Origin: Streptomyces xanthophaeus
GTDB taxonomy: Bacteria > Actinomycetota > Actinomycetes > Streptomycetales > Streptomycetaceae
Assembly: GCF_000725805.1 (NCBI RefSeq)
Contig: NZ_JOFT01000008.1
Span: 124,001-188,000, forward strand
Length of the DNA: 64,000 bases
Direction of reading: 5' to 3'
Shown: positions 25,254 to 33,725 of the stretch, in pieces
Layout: the number at the start of each line of letters is the position of its first letter
How positions within the stretch are numbered: position 1 is the first letter of the stretch
Program-made: the position numbers and the translations under genes
The notes under the pieces: model-generated
The model's database searches: none
What the model saw: only the letters and a program-made list of their open reading frames with translations
Told to the model about the DNA's origin: nothing

Positions 25254-25871
25254 ATGCCTGAGAACGCCGAGCCCCCACCGGGCGTGCCGCCGCGCACCGT
25301 CAGCCTGACCGACCCCCGGGCCCTGCGGGCGTACGCCCACCCCACCCGCATCACCCTCGTCGCCCTGCTCAGGCACAGCGGCCCCTTCACCGCGACCCGG
25401 GCCGCCGAGCTGACCGGGGAGTCGGTCGCCAGTTGCTCCTACCACCTGCGGACGCTCGCCAAGTACGGGCTGGTCGAGGTCGCGGAGGGCGGTCAGGGGC
25501 GCGAGAAGCCCTGGCGGGCGACCGCGCAGTTCACGCACTGGCCCGCGTACAGCGAGGACGTGTCCGTCGCGGCGGCCTCGGGCGCGCTGAACGCCGCTGT
25601 CCTGGAGCGGTACTTCGAGCGCGTGGTCCGCGCCCAGAAGCTGCGCCACGAGCTGCCGCGCGCGTGGCAGGAGGCGGAGCACTTCGGCGACACGATGCTG
25701 CACCTCACCGCGGAGGAGCTCGCCGCGCTCGGGGACCGGATCCACGAGCTGCTGGAACCCTACGAGGCACGCCACGCGGATCCCGCCCTGCGCCCCGAAG
25801 GGAGCCGGCCGGTCAACATCCTGCGCCTCGCCTTCGCCGACCGCGAGTTCCCCGAGGAGCACCTCGGATGA
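25254..25871 (+). CDS. ArsR-like winged-helix regulator
   Basis: A 205-residue regulator. DPRALRAYAHPTRITLVALL then TATRAAELTGESVASCSYHLRTL is a typical ArsR/HTH_20 DNA-binding domain, with the wing VEVAEGGQGREKPW after it. The remaining 110 residues form a helical domain with no visible metal site. The gene appears leaderless and sits under a palindrome. It overlaps the next MFS gene by four bases, forming a regulator-exporter operon. Confidence 0.88.
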   Translation: MPENAEPPPGVPPRTVSLTDPRALRAYAHPTRITLVALLRHSGPFTATRAAELTGESVASCSYHLRTLAKYGLVEVAEGGQGREKPWRATAQFTHWPAYSEDVSVAAASGALNAAVLERYFERVVRAQKLRHELPRAWQEAEHFGDTMLHLTAEELAALGDRIHELLEPYEARHADPALRPEGSRPVNILRLAFADREFPEEHLG

Positions 25872-27172
25872 AGCGAGCCGTTGCCGCCCGCGTCCCCTCC
25901 CTGCTGCGCGAACTGACCTTCCGCCGCTACTGGACCGGCCAGACCGTCTCCCTGCTCGGGGACCAGATATCCCTGATGGCCATCCCGCTCGCGGCCGTCC
26001 TGATCCTCGGCGCCGACGCGGCCGAGATGGGCTGGCTCAAGACCGCCGAGCTGCTGCCCGCGCTGCTCCTCAACCTGCCCCTGAGCGCCTGGGCCGACCG
26101 CCTGACCCGGCGCCGCCGCGCGATGATCGCCGCCGACCTGGGCCGGGCGGCGCTGCTGGTCACCCTGCCCGTCGCCTACGCGCTCGACGCGCTCAGCCTG
26201 GGACAGCTCTACGCCGTCGCCTTCGGCGTCGGGGCACTGAGCGTCCTCTTCGAGGCGTGCAACTCCACCCTGTTCGCGGCACTCGTCCCCACCGAACGCT
26301 ATGTGCAGGCCAATTCGCTGCTCAGCGGCAGCCGTTCGATGGCCTGGCTGGCCGGTCCCAGTGCGGGCGGCCTGCTGGTGCAGTCACTGACCGCACCCTT
26401 CGCCCTGCTCGCGGACGCGCTGACCTACGTCCTGTCCGCCGGCTGGCTCGCCCGCATCGCACCGGACGAGCCGGAGCCCGCCCCGGTCGGCAAGGGGCAT
26501 TTCACCGAGGGTCTGCGCTGGCTCGTGCGCGAGCGCTCCATGCGGGCGATGTTCGCCATGGCGGGGACCATCCAGTACTTCAACTACATGTTCCACACCC
26601 TCTTCGTGCTGTACGCGACCTCCGAACTCGGGCTGAGCGCAGGCGTCCTCGGGGCGGTGCTCGGCGCCGGGGCCGTCGGCGGGCTCCTCGGCGCGGCGTG
26701 CAGCGGAGCGGTCGTCCGCGCCCTCGGCATCGGGCCGTCCGTGGTCGTCGGCTGCCTGGGGTTCACCCTGCCCCTGCTGCTGATCCCGCTCGCCCACGGC
26801 CCGCTCCCGGTGGTCATCCCCCTGCTCGTCCTCGGGGAGTTCCTCTCCTGCTTCGGCGTGATGATGCTCGACATCGGTGCGGGCTCGCTCCAGATGGCCC
26901 TGATACCCGAAGGGATACGAGCCCGTGTCCTGGGCGCGTACCGCACGCTCAATCACGGCTTCCGGCCGCTCGGCGCCCTCACCGGCGGTTTCCTCGGCAC
27001 GGCGATCGGGGTGCGCCCCACCCTGTGGATCGCCACGGCCGGGGCGGTCCTCAGCGTGCTGTGGCTGCTGCCCTCGCCGGTCCCCGGCACCCGTGAGCTG
27101 CCGGGCGCCGAGGAGGACCGGACGACTGCCGATCCGGCCCCGGTGGGCGCCTCCGAGCACCGGGACGTGTGA
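25868..27172 (+). CDS. MFS transporter
   Basis: A 434-residue MFS protein of the enterobactin-exporter-like (MFS_3) subgroup. FRRYWTGQTVSLLGDQISLMA at the start and the first-loop WADRLTRRRRAMIAADLGRA are hallmarks. About 12 helices and a short acidic tail. ATGA overlap with the upstream HTH gene means coupled translation. Substrate unknown. Confidence 0.9.
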   Translation: MKRAVAARVPSLLRELTFRRYWTGQTVSLLGDQISLMAIPLAAVLILGADAAEMGWLKTAELLPALLLNLPLSAWADRLTRRRRAMIAADLGRAALLVTLPVAYALDALSLGQLYAVAFGVGALSVLFEACNSTLFAALVPTERYVQANSLLSGSRSMAWLAGPSAGGLLVQSLTAPFALLADALTYVLSAGWLARIAPDEPEPAPVGKGHFTEGLRWLVRERSMRAMFAMAGTIQYFNYMFHTLFVLYATSELGLSAGVLGAVLGAGAVGGLLGAACSGAVVRALGIGPSVVVGCLGFTLPLLLIPLAHGPLPVVIPLLVLGEFLSCFGVMMLDIGAGSLQMALIPEGIRARVLGAYRTLNHGFRPLGALTGGFLGTAIGVRPTLWIATAGAVLSVLWLLPSPVPGTRELPGAEEDRTTADPAPVGASEHRDV

Positions 27173-27339
27173 GCACGGCCCCCTCGGGCAGCCCCGAGCG
27201 GTGCGTTCGCGCGGGAGGCCGAGCTCAAATCTTCCTCTGAACCCGGCCGCACCGGGATTGGCGCCCCCTTGACGGGACATCACCTCCGCAGCACGGCACG
27301 GGACAGCAGGCTGAGGGGCGCCAGGCGGCGGGGGGGGCA

Positions 27340-27909
27340 GTGGTGTTGGACATCTACGAGGTGGCGTTCCTGGCGGGCGGCCCGCAGCGAGTGGCGGAGG
27401 TGGCGCTGCTCGGGCTGCGGGAACGCGGGTGGATCACCGTGCTGGGCCCGCGCGTACGGGCCGAGCGGCGGGCGGAGGAACCTCCGGAGCATCCCGTCGA
27501 GCGCGCCCTGACGGGGCTGTGCCCGCGGGGGAAGGGCGTGGCCGTGGTGCTGACGGCCGTGGCCCGCGGGCCGGAGGTCGCCGAGATCCGGGGCCGGCTG
27601 CGCGCCGCCCGGCTGCTGGGCCCCGTACGCCCGCGCCCGAGCATGGCCGGGCGGCGCCGTCTCGCGGCCGCGCGGGCGGAGGGCGTGTGGCCCGCGTACG
27701 TCTTCGAGGGACCGCCCGCGGTCCCCGACCGGCTGCTGCGGCGCGTCATCCAGCAGGCGAACCCGCTGCCGAGCGGACTCGGCAGGACCCTCGTCCGGAT
27801 GGGGAAGGCCCTCGACCGCGCCGACCACGACGACCACGGCCACGACGCCGGCCATGGCGGTGGCGACGGGCACGGCTGTGGCGGAGGCGGTGGCGGTGGC
27901 GGCGACTGA
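27340..27909 (+). CDS. TIGR04222-like protein with Gly/Cys tail
   Basis: A 189-residue protein: an N-terminal domain starting MVLDIYEVAFLAGGPQRVAE, as in the actinobacterial TIGR04222 family, then a helical middle and an extraordinary tail rich in His, Asp and Gly that ends in GCGGGGGGGGD. Family members often end in such a Gly-Cys-Gly-rich tail, which has been taken as a possible peptide-like modification or sorting signal. The expected partner genes are not intact nearby (see 27910-28427). GTG start with a G-rich leader. Confidence 0.75.
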   Translation: MVLDIYEVAFLAGGPQRVAEVALLGLRERGWITVLGPRVRAERRAEEPPEHPVERALTGLCPRGKGVAVVLTAVARGPEVAEIRGRLRAARLLGPVRPRPSMAGRRRLAAARAEGVWPAYVFEGPPAVPDRLLRRVIQQANPLPSGLGRTLVRMGKALDRADHDDHGHDAGHGGGDGHGCGGGGGGGGD

Positions 27910-28427
27910 GCCGTGCAGCTCGGCCAGTGCTGCCCGGGCGGGCGCCGCACCCCCAGCTCGATCAGCCCACGGGCCGCCGGGGGTCAGTGCGGTCGCGGCG
28001 CCCCGGGGATCGAGGGCCCGGCGCAGCGCCGCGGTGAGGGAGGCGGGCGTCGGGCCGGTGGGCCGGGTGGGCACCGCCGATGCCGAACCGGTCCACGCGC
28101 CGGACGAAGCAGAACGGGTCGAACTTCTGCGGGACGACCACTTGGCGCGCACCGGTTGCGGCGGCGCCTGCAGTCCGGCGCGGGCACGTCGAGGTCAGCT
28201 CCACCCCAGCCGCGGGCAAGGAGCATGCGCAGGCCCAGGGCACGGGCACGGGCAGCTCCACGCGCCGGTCTGGAACACCTCCGGTTGCGCAGGTCCGGGC
28301 CGGACACGGCGCGCCGGGGAAGGTGTGGCTGCCCACGTCGCCGACCGGGGCGAGGCCGACGGCCGCGAAGCGGTCCGCGAGCGTGCCCTCGGGTGGCTCC
28401 CGCAGTTGCCCGGGCGGGGGCGGCGGT
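27910..28427. other. Gene-free stretch, possibly a decayed gene
   Basis: About 520 bases between the TIGR04222-like gene and the DUF4230 gene. No frame has both a credible start with ribosome site and protein-like composition. On the minus strand the frame continuing past the DUF4230 stop contains protein-like pieces (TLADRFAAVGLAPVGDVGSH; VVVPQKFDPFCFVRRVDRFG) separated by low-quality sequence, as in a decayed gene. I cannot assign a family. Confidence 0.35.
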
Positions 28428-29204
28428 TCAGCCGTAGGTGATCGTGATCCGTTCGAAGCCCAGTGAGCGCAGCAGTCCTTCCAGCACCACCGTGGTGTTG
28501 CGTTCGGCGCGCTGGGTGAGTCCGCTGTCCTGCGCCGCCGCGCCGATGCGCTCCACCGCCAGCTTCTGCACGGCCTGCTCGCCCTGCGGGTTGCCGGAGA
28601 ACAGATCGCCCAGGCGGTCCAGCAGTCCGCGCTGCTTGGAGACCGCGTACGAGCGCCCCGGGTCCAGTGCGGGAGTGCCGAGGACCGCGTGCGGGAGGCG
28701 GAGGACCGCTTCGGTGCGGCTGTCATCGACCGACACGGCCTTCTCGTCGAGGCTGCCCAGCTCCACGTACGCCGAGACGGAACCCGCGCCGACGTACAGG
28801 GTGCGGGTGCCGCGGATCGCGTCGGGCAGGAAGGCGGCGTCCTTCTCCAGGTCCACCACGACCTGGTAGTCGCCCGCCGAGCCTTCGAGGCGGCTCATGT
28901 CGCGCAGGGACTTGAGCACCGCCGGGCCGGTGCGGTCGTGGGTGCGGGTCTCGAAGAGGTCGCCCAGGCCGGGCAGGGAGAAGAGGCGGCCGGCGAGGAC
29001 GAGGAGGGCGGCCACGACCACGAGCGCGACGGTCACCCGGCCCGCCCAACGCAAGGTCCGCCCCGGGCGCGGCGCGCGCTGGGGCTGCCGGGTCCGCTCC
29101 GTCGGCTGCTCCCGCTGGTCCTGCTGGTCCCGCTGTGTTCCTTGCGTCCGTTGCGGCCTGCCGGGTCGGGCGGACGGCTCGCTGTCGTTCGCGGAGGTCT
29201 CCAT
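28428..29204 (-). CDS. DUF4230 domain protein, membrane anchored
   Basis: A 258-residue protein: a disordered Gln/Arg/Pro-rich cytoplasmic N-terminus, one membrane helix (VTVALVVVAALLVLAGRLF, about residues 55-73), then an extracytoplasmic domain with the DUF4230 pattern GDYQVVVDLEKDAAFLPDAI and VSAYVELGSLDEKAV. Function of the family is unknown. I chose the ATG at 29204; a GTG at 29225 in frame is an alternative with a better-spaced AAGGGA. Divergent from the VanZ gene. Confidence 0.82.
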   Translation of the reverse strand: METSANDSEPSARPGRPQRTQGTQRDQQDQREQPTERTRQPQRAPRPGRTLRWAGRVTVALVVVAALLVLAGRLFSLPGLGDLFETRTHDRTGPAVLKSLRDMSRLEGSAGDYQVVVDLEKDAAFLPDAIRGTRTLYVGAGSVSAYVELGSLDEKAVSVDDSRTEAVLRLPHAVLGTPALDPGRSYAVSKQRGLLDRLGDLFSGNPQGEQAVQKLAVERIGAAAQDSGLTQRAERNTTVVLEGLLRSLGFERITITYG

Positions 29205-29367
29205 GAAGACCGGATGCCCCGTCACCTCATGGTCATCCCTTTCGGCTTGCGGCCCGGCGGACGGCGGGGGGCGTGCGGGCGCCGCCCGTGGGTACACGCC
29301 CCGCCAGAAGCCGAGCAGCGCGAACGCCAGGCCCGTTCGGGCCGCCCGACGACCCACGGAGCCACGC

Positions 29368-30048
29368 ATGGACGAGACGAAGACCACCGCCGCACCACCG
29401 GCCCCGGCGGACCTCCGCCCTCCCGTACACCCGGCCCTGCGGGCAGCGGCCGTGCTGGTCGCCTTCGCCGGGACGGTCCTGTTCAGCATCGCCTTGGCGC
29501 GGGTCACCCTGGAGCCGTCCGCCGCCTCCGTCGACCTCGTGCACAGCAACGTCCGTCCGGGTGCCTCGATCGACGCCTACCTCGACGGGACGTCCGTCAA
29601 GGACGCGGCCAAGCAGCTCGGCGGGAACCTCCTGCTGGGCGTCCCGTTCGGTGTCCTGCTGCCCGTCCTGCTGCCGCAGACCCGGGGCCTGCTCCGGGTG
29701 GCGGTGCCCACGGCGCTCGTGATGACGCTCGTCGAGCTGATCCAGGGGGCGCTGGTCGCGGGACGGGCCTTCGACGTCGACGACGTCATCCTCAACACCA
29801 CCGGCGCGCTGCTCGGGTACCTCCTGCTGGGCCGCCGTCTGGGCCGCGCCGTCCACCCCCGCCGCCGCCACTGGTGGCACCGCTGGACCCGACGGCCCGC
29901 CCGGCAGCCCGCCGCCCCGGTGCCGGCGGCCGCGGGCGCCGCTACCGGCACGGACGCCAACGGCCCGGCCGGCCGCCCGGCGCCCGGCTCACGGCTGCCG
30001 GCCTGGGGTGCGCGCTTCCTCAGGCCCGGCGGCCGCCTCCGGAAGTGA
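29368..30048 (+). CDS. VanZ family membrane protein
   Basis: A 226-residue protein with four to five membrane helices. The VanZ signature is clear: GGNLLLGVPFGVLLPVLLP, TLVELIQG and FDVDDVILNTTGALLGYLL. VanZ proteins give low-level teicoplanin resistance in enterococci; the role of the many actinobacterial homologues is unknown. The C-terminal 60 residues are a Pro/Ala/Arg-rich disordered tail. The start is the ATG at 29368. Confidence 0.87.
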   Translation: MDETKTTAAPPAPADLRPPVHPALRAAAVLVAFAGTVLFSIALARVTLEPSAASVDLVHSNVRPGASIDAYLDGTSVKDAAKQLGGNLLLGVPFGVLLPVLLPQTRGLLRVAVPTALVMTLVELIQGALVAGRAFDVDDVILNTTGALLGYLLLGRRLGRAVHPRRRHWWHRWTRRPARQPAAPVPAAAGAATGTDANGPAGRPAPGSRLPAWGARFLRPGGRLRK

Positions 30049-30058
30049 CCCGCCGCCC

Positions 30059-30835
30059 TCACATGCGGTAGAAGGCCAGCGCGTTGTCGTGCAGGACCGC
30101 GTCCAGGTGCTCGCCCGCCGCCTCGGCGACGAGGTCGAGGTCGGCGTCGGCGAAGGGGCGCCGGGCGCGGGTCGAGGGCAGGTCGGAGCCGGTCATCAGG
30201 GCGGCCGGGTCGGCCTTCAGCACGGCCCGGATCACGTCGGCGACATCGAGTTCGACCCGGCCGAAGCCGGTGGCCTTGACGCGTACGCCGCGTTCGACGA
30301 GCGCCAGCAGGTGCGGCAGACCGTCCGCGTGCAGGCCGAGGTGGTCGATGCTCACCGCCGGGAGTGCGGCCAGCGTCGCGGCGAGTTCGGGCAGGTCGCG
30401 GGCATCGACGTAGAGCTCGGTGTGCATGCCCGCGACCTCGTGGGCACGCCGGGCCAGGGTGTCGAGGTGCTCCAGGGCCGCGGAGCCGCCGCGCCGCAGA
30501 TTGAAGCGCACGCCGCGTACGCCGTGGCCGGCGAGGCGGAGCAGTTCCTCGTCGGGAACGTCGTGCGGGATCTGGGTGACTCCGACGAAGCCGGTACCGA
30601 GCCGGGCGAGCGCGTCGAGGAGGTAGCTCTGGTCGAAGCGCTGGAACGAACCCGACACGACGGCTCCGCCCGTGACGCCGAGCGCTGCGGTCCGCCCGCG
30701 GTACTGCTCGACGGTGAACTCCTCGGGCGTGTAGCCGTCGTTCTCGTACAGCGGGAAGCGGCTGTCGATCACGTGGAAGTGGGCGTCGAAGAAGGGGCGT
30801 CGATGCGTCACAGGGTTCTCGTTCTCGGTGCTCAC
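30059..30835 (-). CDS. Amidohydrolase family (PDC lactonase-like) protein
   Basis: A 258-residue TIM-barrel hydrolase of the amidohydrolase_2 group. FFDAHFHVID gives the N-terminal H-x-H metal motif, HTELYVDARDLPEL and VSIDHLGLHADGL follow, and GSDLPSTRARRPF holds the C-terminal catalytic Asp. Relatives hydrolyse 2-pyrone-4,6-dicarboxylate or similar lactones. The GTG at 30835 follows GGAAGGAAC. A GATGCC microsatellite sits 29 bases upstream of the start. Confidence 0.85.
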   Translation of the reverse strand: MSTENENPVTHRRPFFDAHFHVIDSRFPLYENDGYTPEEFTVEQYRGRTAALGVTGGAVVSGSFQRFDQSYLLDALARLGTGFVGVTQIPHDVPDEELLRLAGHGVRGVRFNLRRGGSAALEHLDTLARRAHEVAGMHTELYVDARDLPELAATLAALPAVSIDHLGLHADGLPHLLALVERGVRVKATGFGRVELDVADVIRAVLKADPAALMTGSDLPSTRARRPFADADLDLVAEAAGEHLDAVLHDNALAFYRM

Positions 30836-30863
30836 GGTGTTCCTTCCCGAAGGCTTGGGCGCG

Positions 30864-30904
30864 GATGCCGATGCCGATGCCGATGCCGATGCCGATGCCG
30901 ATGC
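30864..30904. repeat. GATGCC hexanucleotide microsatellite
   Basis: Nearly seven uninterrupted copies of GATGCC lie 29 bases before the amidohydrolase start, within its likely promoter region. It codes for nothing in a plausible gene here. Copy number is likely to vary by slippage. Confidence 0.9.
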
Positions 30905-31195
30905 TCAGTAGATGGTCCACGCCTCAGGCGGAAGGATGTGCCACCCGGTGGGTCATGACGCAAGACGGTTTCTCCGCCGTCGCTCCACTCAGCGCGTCCG
31001 CCACCTCGTCGTGAGTCGTCCCAAAACGCAGCGGCCCGACCCCACCCGCGGATCCACCGTCCACCGCGGCCTCTCACTCTCCGGCCGCGCTTCCCACCAG
31101 TCATGCGCGCCCCCGTGGTCACCCACGTCCGGAGCGGGTAGCGGGGCAGGCCCCCGGGCCTGTCTCTTGAATCTGTCCGTGAGATCGTCGTGCTC

Positions 31196-31570
31196 ATGAC
31201 GGAATCCTGGGTGATCGATGACGACAACCCTGTCCCGGTGTCGTCCGAGGTGGTGCTGGGAGCCGTTCGGGCGAGGATCGGCAGCGATCGGCTTGAGACC
31301 TGGCTTACCAGTCCGTCTGGTCGATCGCTGGCCTTCGTGACGAACACCCAGCGCGCGATGGTGGTGCTGTTCGATGGGGAGTACGGCGAGCAGCATGCGG
31401 TGGACCCAGGAGCGAGCGGATCGAGCGAGGGGTTCGTCCTCTCCAACGGGCAGCACGATGAGTACCCGGATGAGGACACCGTGCCGATCCGTGAGGCGTT
31501 CAGGCTCCTGGAGCACATCGTCGCCACGGGATCCTGGCCTGCCGACGCACGCTGGGTCGTCGATCGCTGA
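31196..31570 (+). CDS. Imm1-like immunity protein (orphan)
   Basis: A 124-residue protein starting MTESWVIDDDNPVPVSSEV. LVDR-type C-terminus and the block FVLSNGQHDEYPDEDTVP are what I recall for the Imm1 family, which protects against contact-dependent or polymorphic toxins. No toxin gene is adjacent. Its codons are visibly less GC-rich than its neighbours, and an IS5-type transposase fragment follows directly downstream, both suggesting transfer. An ATG at 31190 gives two extra residues. Confidence 0.65.
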   Translation: MTESWVIDDDNPVPVSSEVVLGAVRARIGSDRLETWLTSPSGRSLAFVTNTQRAMVVLFDGEYGEQHAVDPGASGSSEGFVLSNGQHDEYPDEDTVPIREAFRLLEHIVATGSWPADARWVVDR

Positions 31571-31612
31571 AGCGTCGGCCTGTCGCCGGACCCGAAGCAG
31601 AATGGCGGCGAG

Positions 31613-31701
31613 GTCCATCGCCGACCGCGAACCGGGTCGGCCGGCGACAACGGCTCGGTCCGTTCCCACATCGCATCAGTGATCACTCGTCGGGCAGACA
31701 C
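31613..31701 (-). pseudogene. IS5-family transposase N-terminal fragment
   Basis: From the GTG at 31701 the minus strand reads MSARRVITDAMWERTEPLSP and continues PADPVRGRRW, the conserved first 30 residues of IS5-group transposases in Streptomyces. Similarity then stops and the frame continues as nonsense. No terminal inverted repeats could be paired. A scar of an old insertion next to the Imm1-like gene. Confidence 0.75.
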
Positions 31702-31737
31702 GTCCGCTCAACTGACCAGCCGATCGCGAGACGAGCT

Positions 31738-32229
31738 CTACAGGGCGCGCTGCCAGGTCTGGCCGACGAGGTCGTGTCCGAAGCTGTGGTGGGCCTCTTC
31801 GGCGACGAGCTCGAAGCCCTGCTTCTGGTAGATGCGCCGGGCCGAGCCGAGCACGTCGTTGGTCCACAGGGAGATCGACTCGTACCCGGCCCCGCGGGCG
31901 AAGCGCAGGCACTCCTCTACCAGCCGGGCTCCCAGGCCGAGCCCGCGCGCCACGGGGTCGACGAGCAGCAGGCGCAGCTTCGCGGTGCGGTCGTCGCCGC
32001 GTACGCAGAAGACGGAGCCCGCCCGGACCCCGTCGACCTCGGCGATCCACGCCGCCTGCGGGCCGGGGTCCTGCTGCTGCGCGTAGTCGGCCACGATCCG
32101 GGCCACGAGCGCCTCGAAGCCGGTGTCCCAGCCGAACTCCCGGTCGTAGAGCTCGCCGTGCGCCATCACGACCCAGCCCAGGTCACCGGGCCGGTCCAGA
32201 GGCCGGATGACCACCTCACGCTCTGCCAT
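31738..32229 (-). CDS. GNAT family N-acetyltransferase
   Basis: A 163-residue GNAT enzyme. The acetyl-CoA motif is KLRLLLVDPVARGLGLGARL, followed by GYESISLWTNDVLGSARRIY and YQKQGFELV. This form resembles the acetyltransferase domain found C-terminal to MarR in many actinobacterial fusions. The start MAEREVVIRP (ATG 32229) is preferred; a GTG at 32244 adds five residues. Divergent from a TetR regulator with a shared palindrome, so probably under its control. Confidence 0.87.
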   Translation of the reverse strand: MAEREVVIRPLDRPGDLGWVVMAHGELYDREFGWDTGFEALVARIVADYAQQQDPGPQAAWIAEVDGVRAGSVFCVRGDDRTAKLRLLLVDPVARGLGLGARLVEECLRFARGAGYESISLWTNDVLGSARRIYQKQGFELVAEEAHHSFGHDLVGQTWQRAL

Positions 32230-32255
32230 GACGTCCGTCCTCACTCACTTTTTCA

Positions 32256-32273
32256 CTGAAACGACTGTTTCAG
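32256..32273. promoter_or_regulatory. TetR operator
   Basis: CTGAAAC-GACT-GTTTCAG is a perfect 18-base inverted repeat between the divergent GNAT and TetR genes. It abuts TAGACT (32274-32279), the likely -10 of the leaderless tetR-type gene, so binding would shut off the regulator and probably the acetyltransferase. Confidence 0.8.
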
Positions 32274-32285
32274 TAGACTAGCCCG

Positions 32286-32888
32286 GTGACCCGATCCACG
32301 ACAAACCCCTCGCCGCGACAGCAGGAGCTGCTGGAGGCCGCCTATGCCTACGCCCTGCGCAGCGGCCTCGCCGACCTGTCCCTGCGCCCGCTCGCCGAGG
32401 AGATCCACTCCAGCCCGCGCGTACTGCTCTACCTGTTCGGCAGCAAGGACGGCCTGATCCGCGCCCTGCTCGCACGGGCCCGGGCCGACGAGCTGGCGCA
32501 TGTCCAGCGGCTCGCCGACGCGCAGCACGGGCCGGGAGGGCTGCACGCCGCCGCCCTCGAACTGTGGCGGTGGCTGTCCGACGGAGCCCACCGCGGCCTG
32601 CTGACCCTGTGGGTCGAGAGCTACGCCCGCTCGCTGACCGACCCGGAGGGGCCCTGGGCCGGCTTCGCCCGCGACACGGTCGGGGACTGGCTCGCGCTGC
32701 TCGCCGACGCCCAGCCCGCCGACACCCGGGACACCGGGGCCGCACTCGCCGAGCGCACCCTCGTGCTGGCCGTCCTGCGCGGCGCGCTGCTCGACCTCCT
32801 CGCCACCGGCGACACCGCCCGCACCACCGAGGCGGTCCGTCTCCAGCTGGACGGGGAGGCGTGCACCGGCCCCGCACACGGGGACTGA
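32286..32888 (+). CDS. TetR family transcriptional regulator
   Basis: A 200-residue regulator. The HTH is at residues about 10-55: RQQELLEAAYAYALRSGLAD, LSLRPLAEEIHSSPRVLLYLF, GSKDGLIRALL. The C-terminal helical domain is ligand-binding and variable. GTG start, leaderless, six bases after TAGACT, with the palindromic operator directly upstream, indicating autorepression. Confidence 0.9.
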   Translation: MTRSTTNPSPRQQELLEAAYAYALRSGLADLSLRPLAEEIHSSPRVLLYLFGSKDGLIRALLARARADELAHVQRLADAQHGPGGLHAAALELWRWLSDGAHRGLLTLWVESYARSLTDPEGPWAGFARDTVGDWLALLADAQPADTRDTGAALAERTLVLAVLRGALLDLLATGDTARTTEAVRLQLDGEACTGPAHGD

Positions 32889-32895
32889 CCGGCCG

Positions 32896-33213
32896 TCAGA
32901 GCGGCCGTCGGTCGAACCGCTCCCGTGCGTGCCGGTGGTTGGCCCGGATGATGAGGAGGATGGCCAGGACCGGCCAGACGACGGCGACGAAGAGCACCGT
33001 CACGCCGGCGAGCAGGACCAACGGCAGGGCCGCCCGGCCGTAGGCGGCTGCCGAGACGCGCAGGCTGCTCACGGTGCCCGGCCGGCATCGCCGGGCACCC
33101 GCGGCAACGGGGCCGGACGCCCCGGGGCGGGCACCGGCCCGTGCTCGCTGCGGCTGCACCGTCGGCTTCGGCTTCGGCCGGTGCCCTGCGCGGCCCGTGT
33201 CCTTGTCGCCCAC
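32896..33213 (-). CDS. Small membrane protein
   Basis: About 105 residues: a basic, Pro/Arg-rich N-terminus then one long hydrophobic stretch (ALPLVLLAGVTVLFVAVVWP and on to LAILLIIRAN) and a short basic tail. I chose the GTG at 33213 (VGDKDTGRAG), which has GGGAGG upstream; the frame is open to 33324 but that would cover the neighbour's promoter. Function unknown. Confidence 0.55.
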   Translation of the reverse strand: MGDKDTGRAGHRPKPKPTVQPQRARAGARPGASGPVAAGARRCRPGTVSSLRVSAAAYGRAALPLVLLAGVTVLFVAVVWPVLAILLIIRANHRHARERFDRRPL

Positions 33214-33344
33214 CCTGTTGGCCTCCCCCGACGGCTTGCTCGTCCCTCCTTGGTCGGGCCGCGCCTCGGAAGAGTTCAGCTCCGGGACGGCTCCGGAAAC
33301 GGCCCCTGGAACGGTCCCGGGCACGGACCGTTAGCGTCCTCGGC

Positions 33345-33713
33345 ATGACCTCACGAACCCTGCGCGCGACCGAGGCCGACGGCACCTCCTGGGACGATCC
33401 CTCCGAGGACCGACTGCACGACCTGCTGGCCGACATGAACCTCACCTGGCGGTACGTCATCGTCGACCGGCTGGACCTGGAGCCCGCCGGCCAGCACTAC
33501 ATGCAGGTCTACCTGCATGACGACCTCGGCTACCAACTGGAGTACAGGGAGGGCGGGCCGCAGCAGCACTACCAGGCACGGGTGCCGCGGCAACCCGGGG
33601 TGTTCGGCCTGGAACCCGTGGCCAAGGTCCTCCAGGACTGGGCCTTCGGGCGGCCCGGCTGGCGCGAAGCGCTCCCCTGGCTCCCGTGGCCCGGCCCGGA
33701 AGCACCGCAGTGA
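33345..33713 (+). CDS. Hypothetical protein
   Basis: A 122-residue soluble protein with NLTWRYVIVDRLDLEPAGQ and HYMQVYLHDDLGYQLEYREG in the centre, giving a beta-rich look, and a Trp/Pro-rich end. TAGCGT lies seven bases before the ATG, so it is probably leaderless. No family recognised. Convergent with the HEAT-repeat gene. Confidence 0.75.
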   Translation: MTSRTLRATEADGTSWDDPSEDRLHDLLADMNLTWRYVIVDRLDLEPAGQHYMQVYLHDDLGYQLEYREGGPQQHYQARVPRQPGVFGLEPVAKVLQDWAFGRPGWREALPWLPWPGPEAPQ

Positions 33714-33725
33714 CCCTCGTCGGAC

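Noticed and set aside
30864..30904. CRISPR-like array
   Set aside because: Units are six bases with no spacers; it is a microsatellite. No cas genes exist in the window.
31155..31195. Left end of an IS5 element matching the transposase scar
   Set aside because: GGCCTGTCTCTTGA looks IS-like, but I could not find a matching inverted repeat on the other side, so I do not call a full element.
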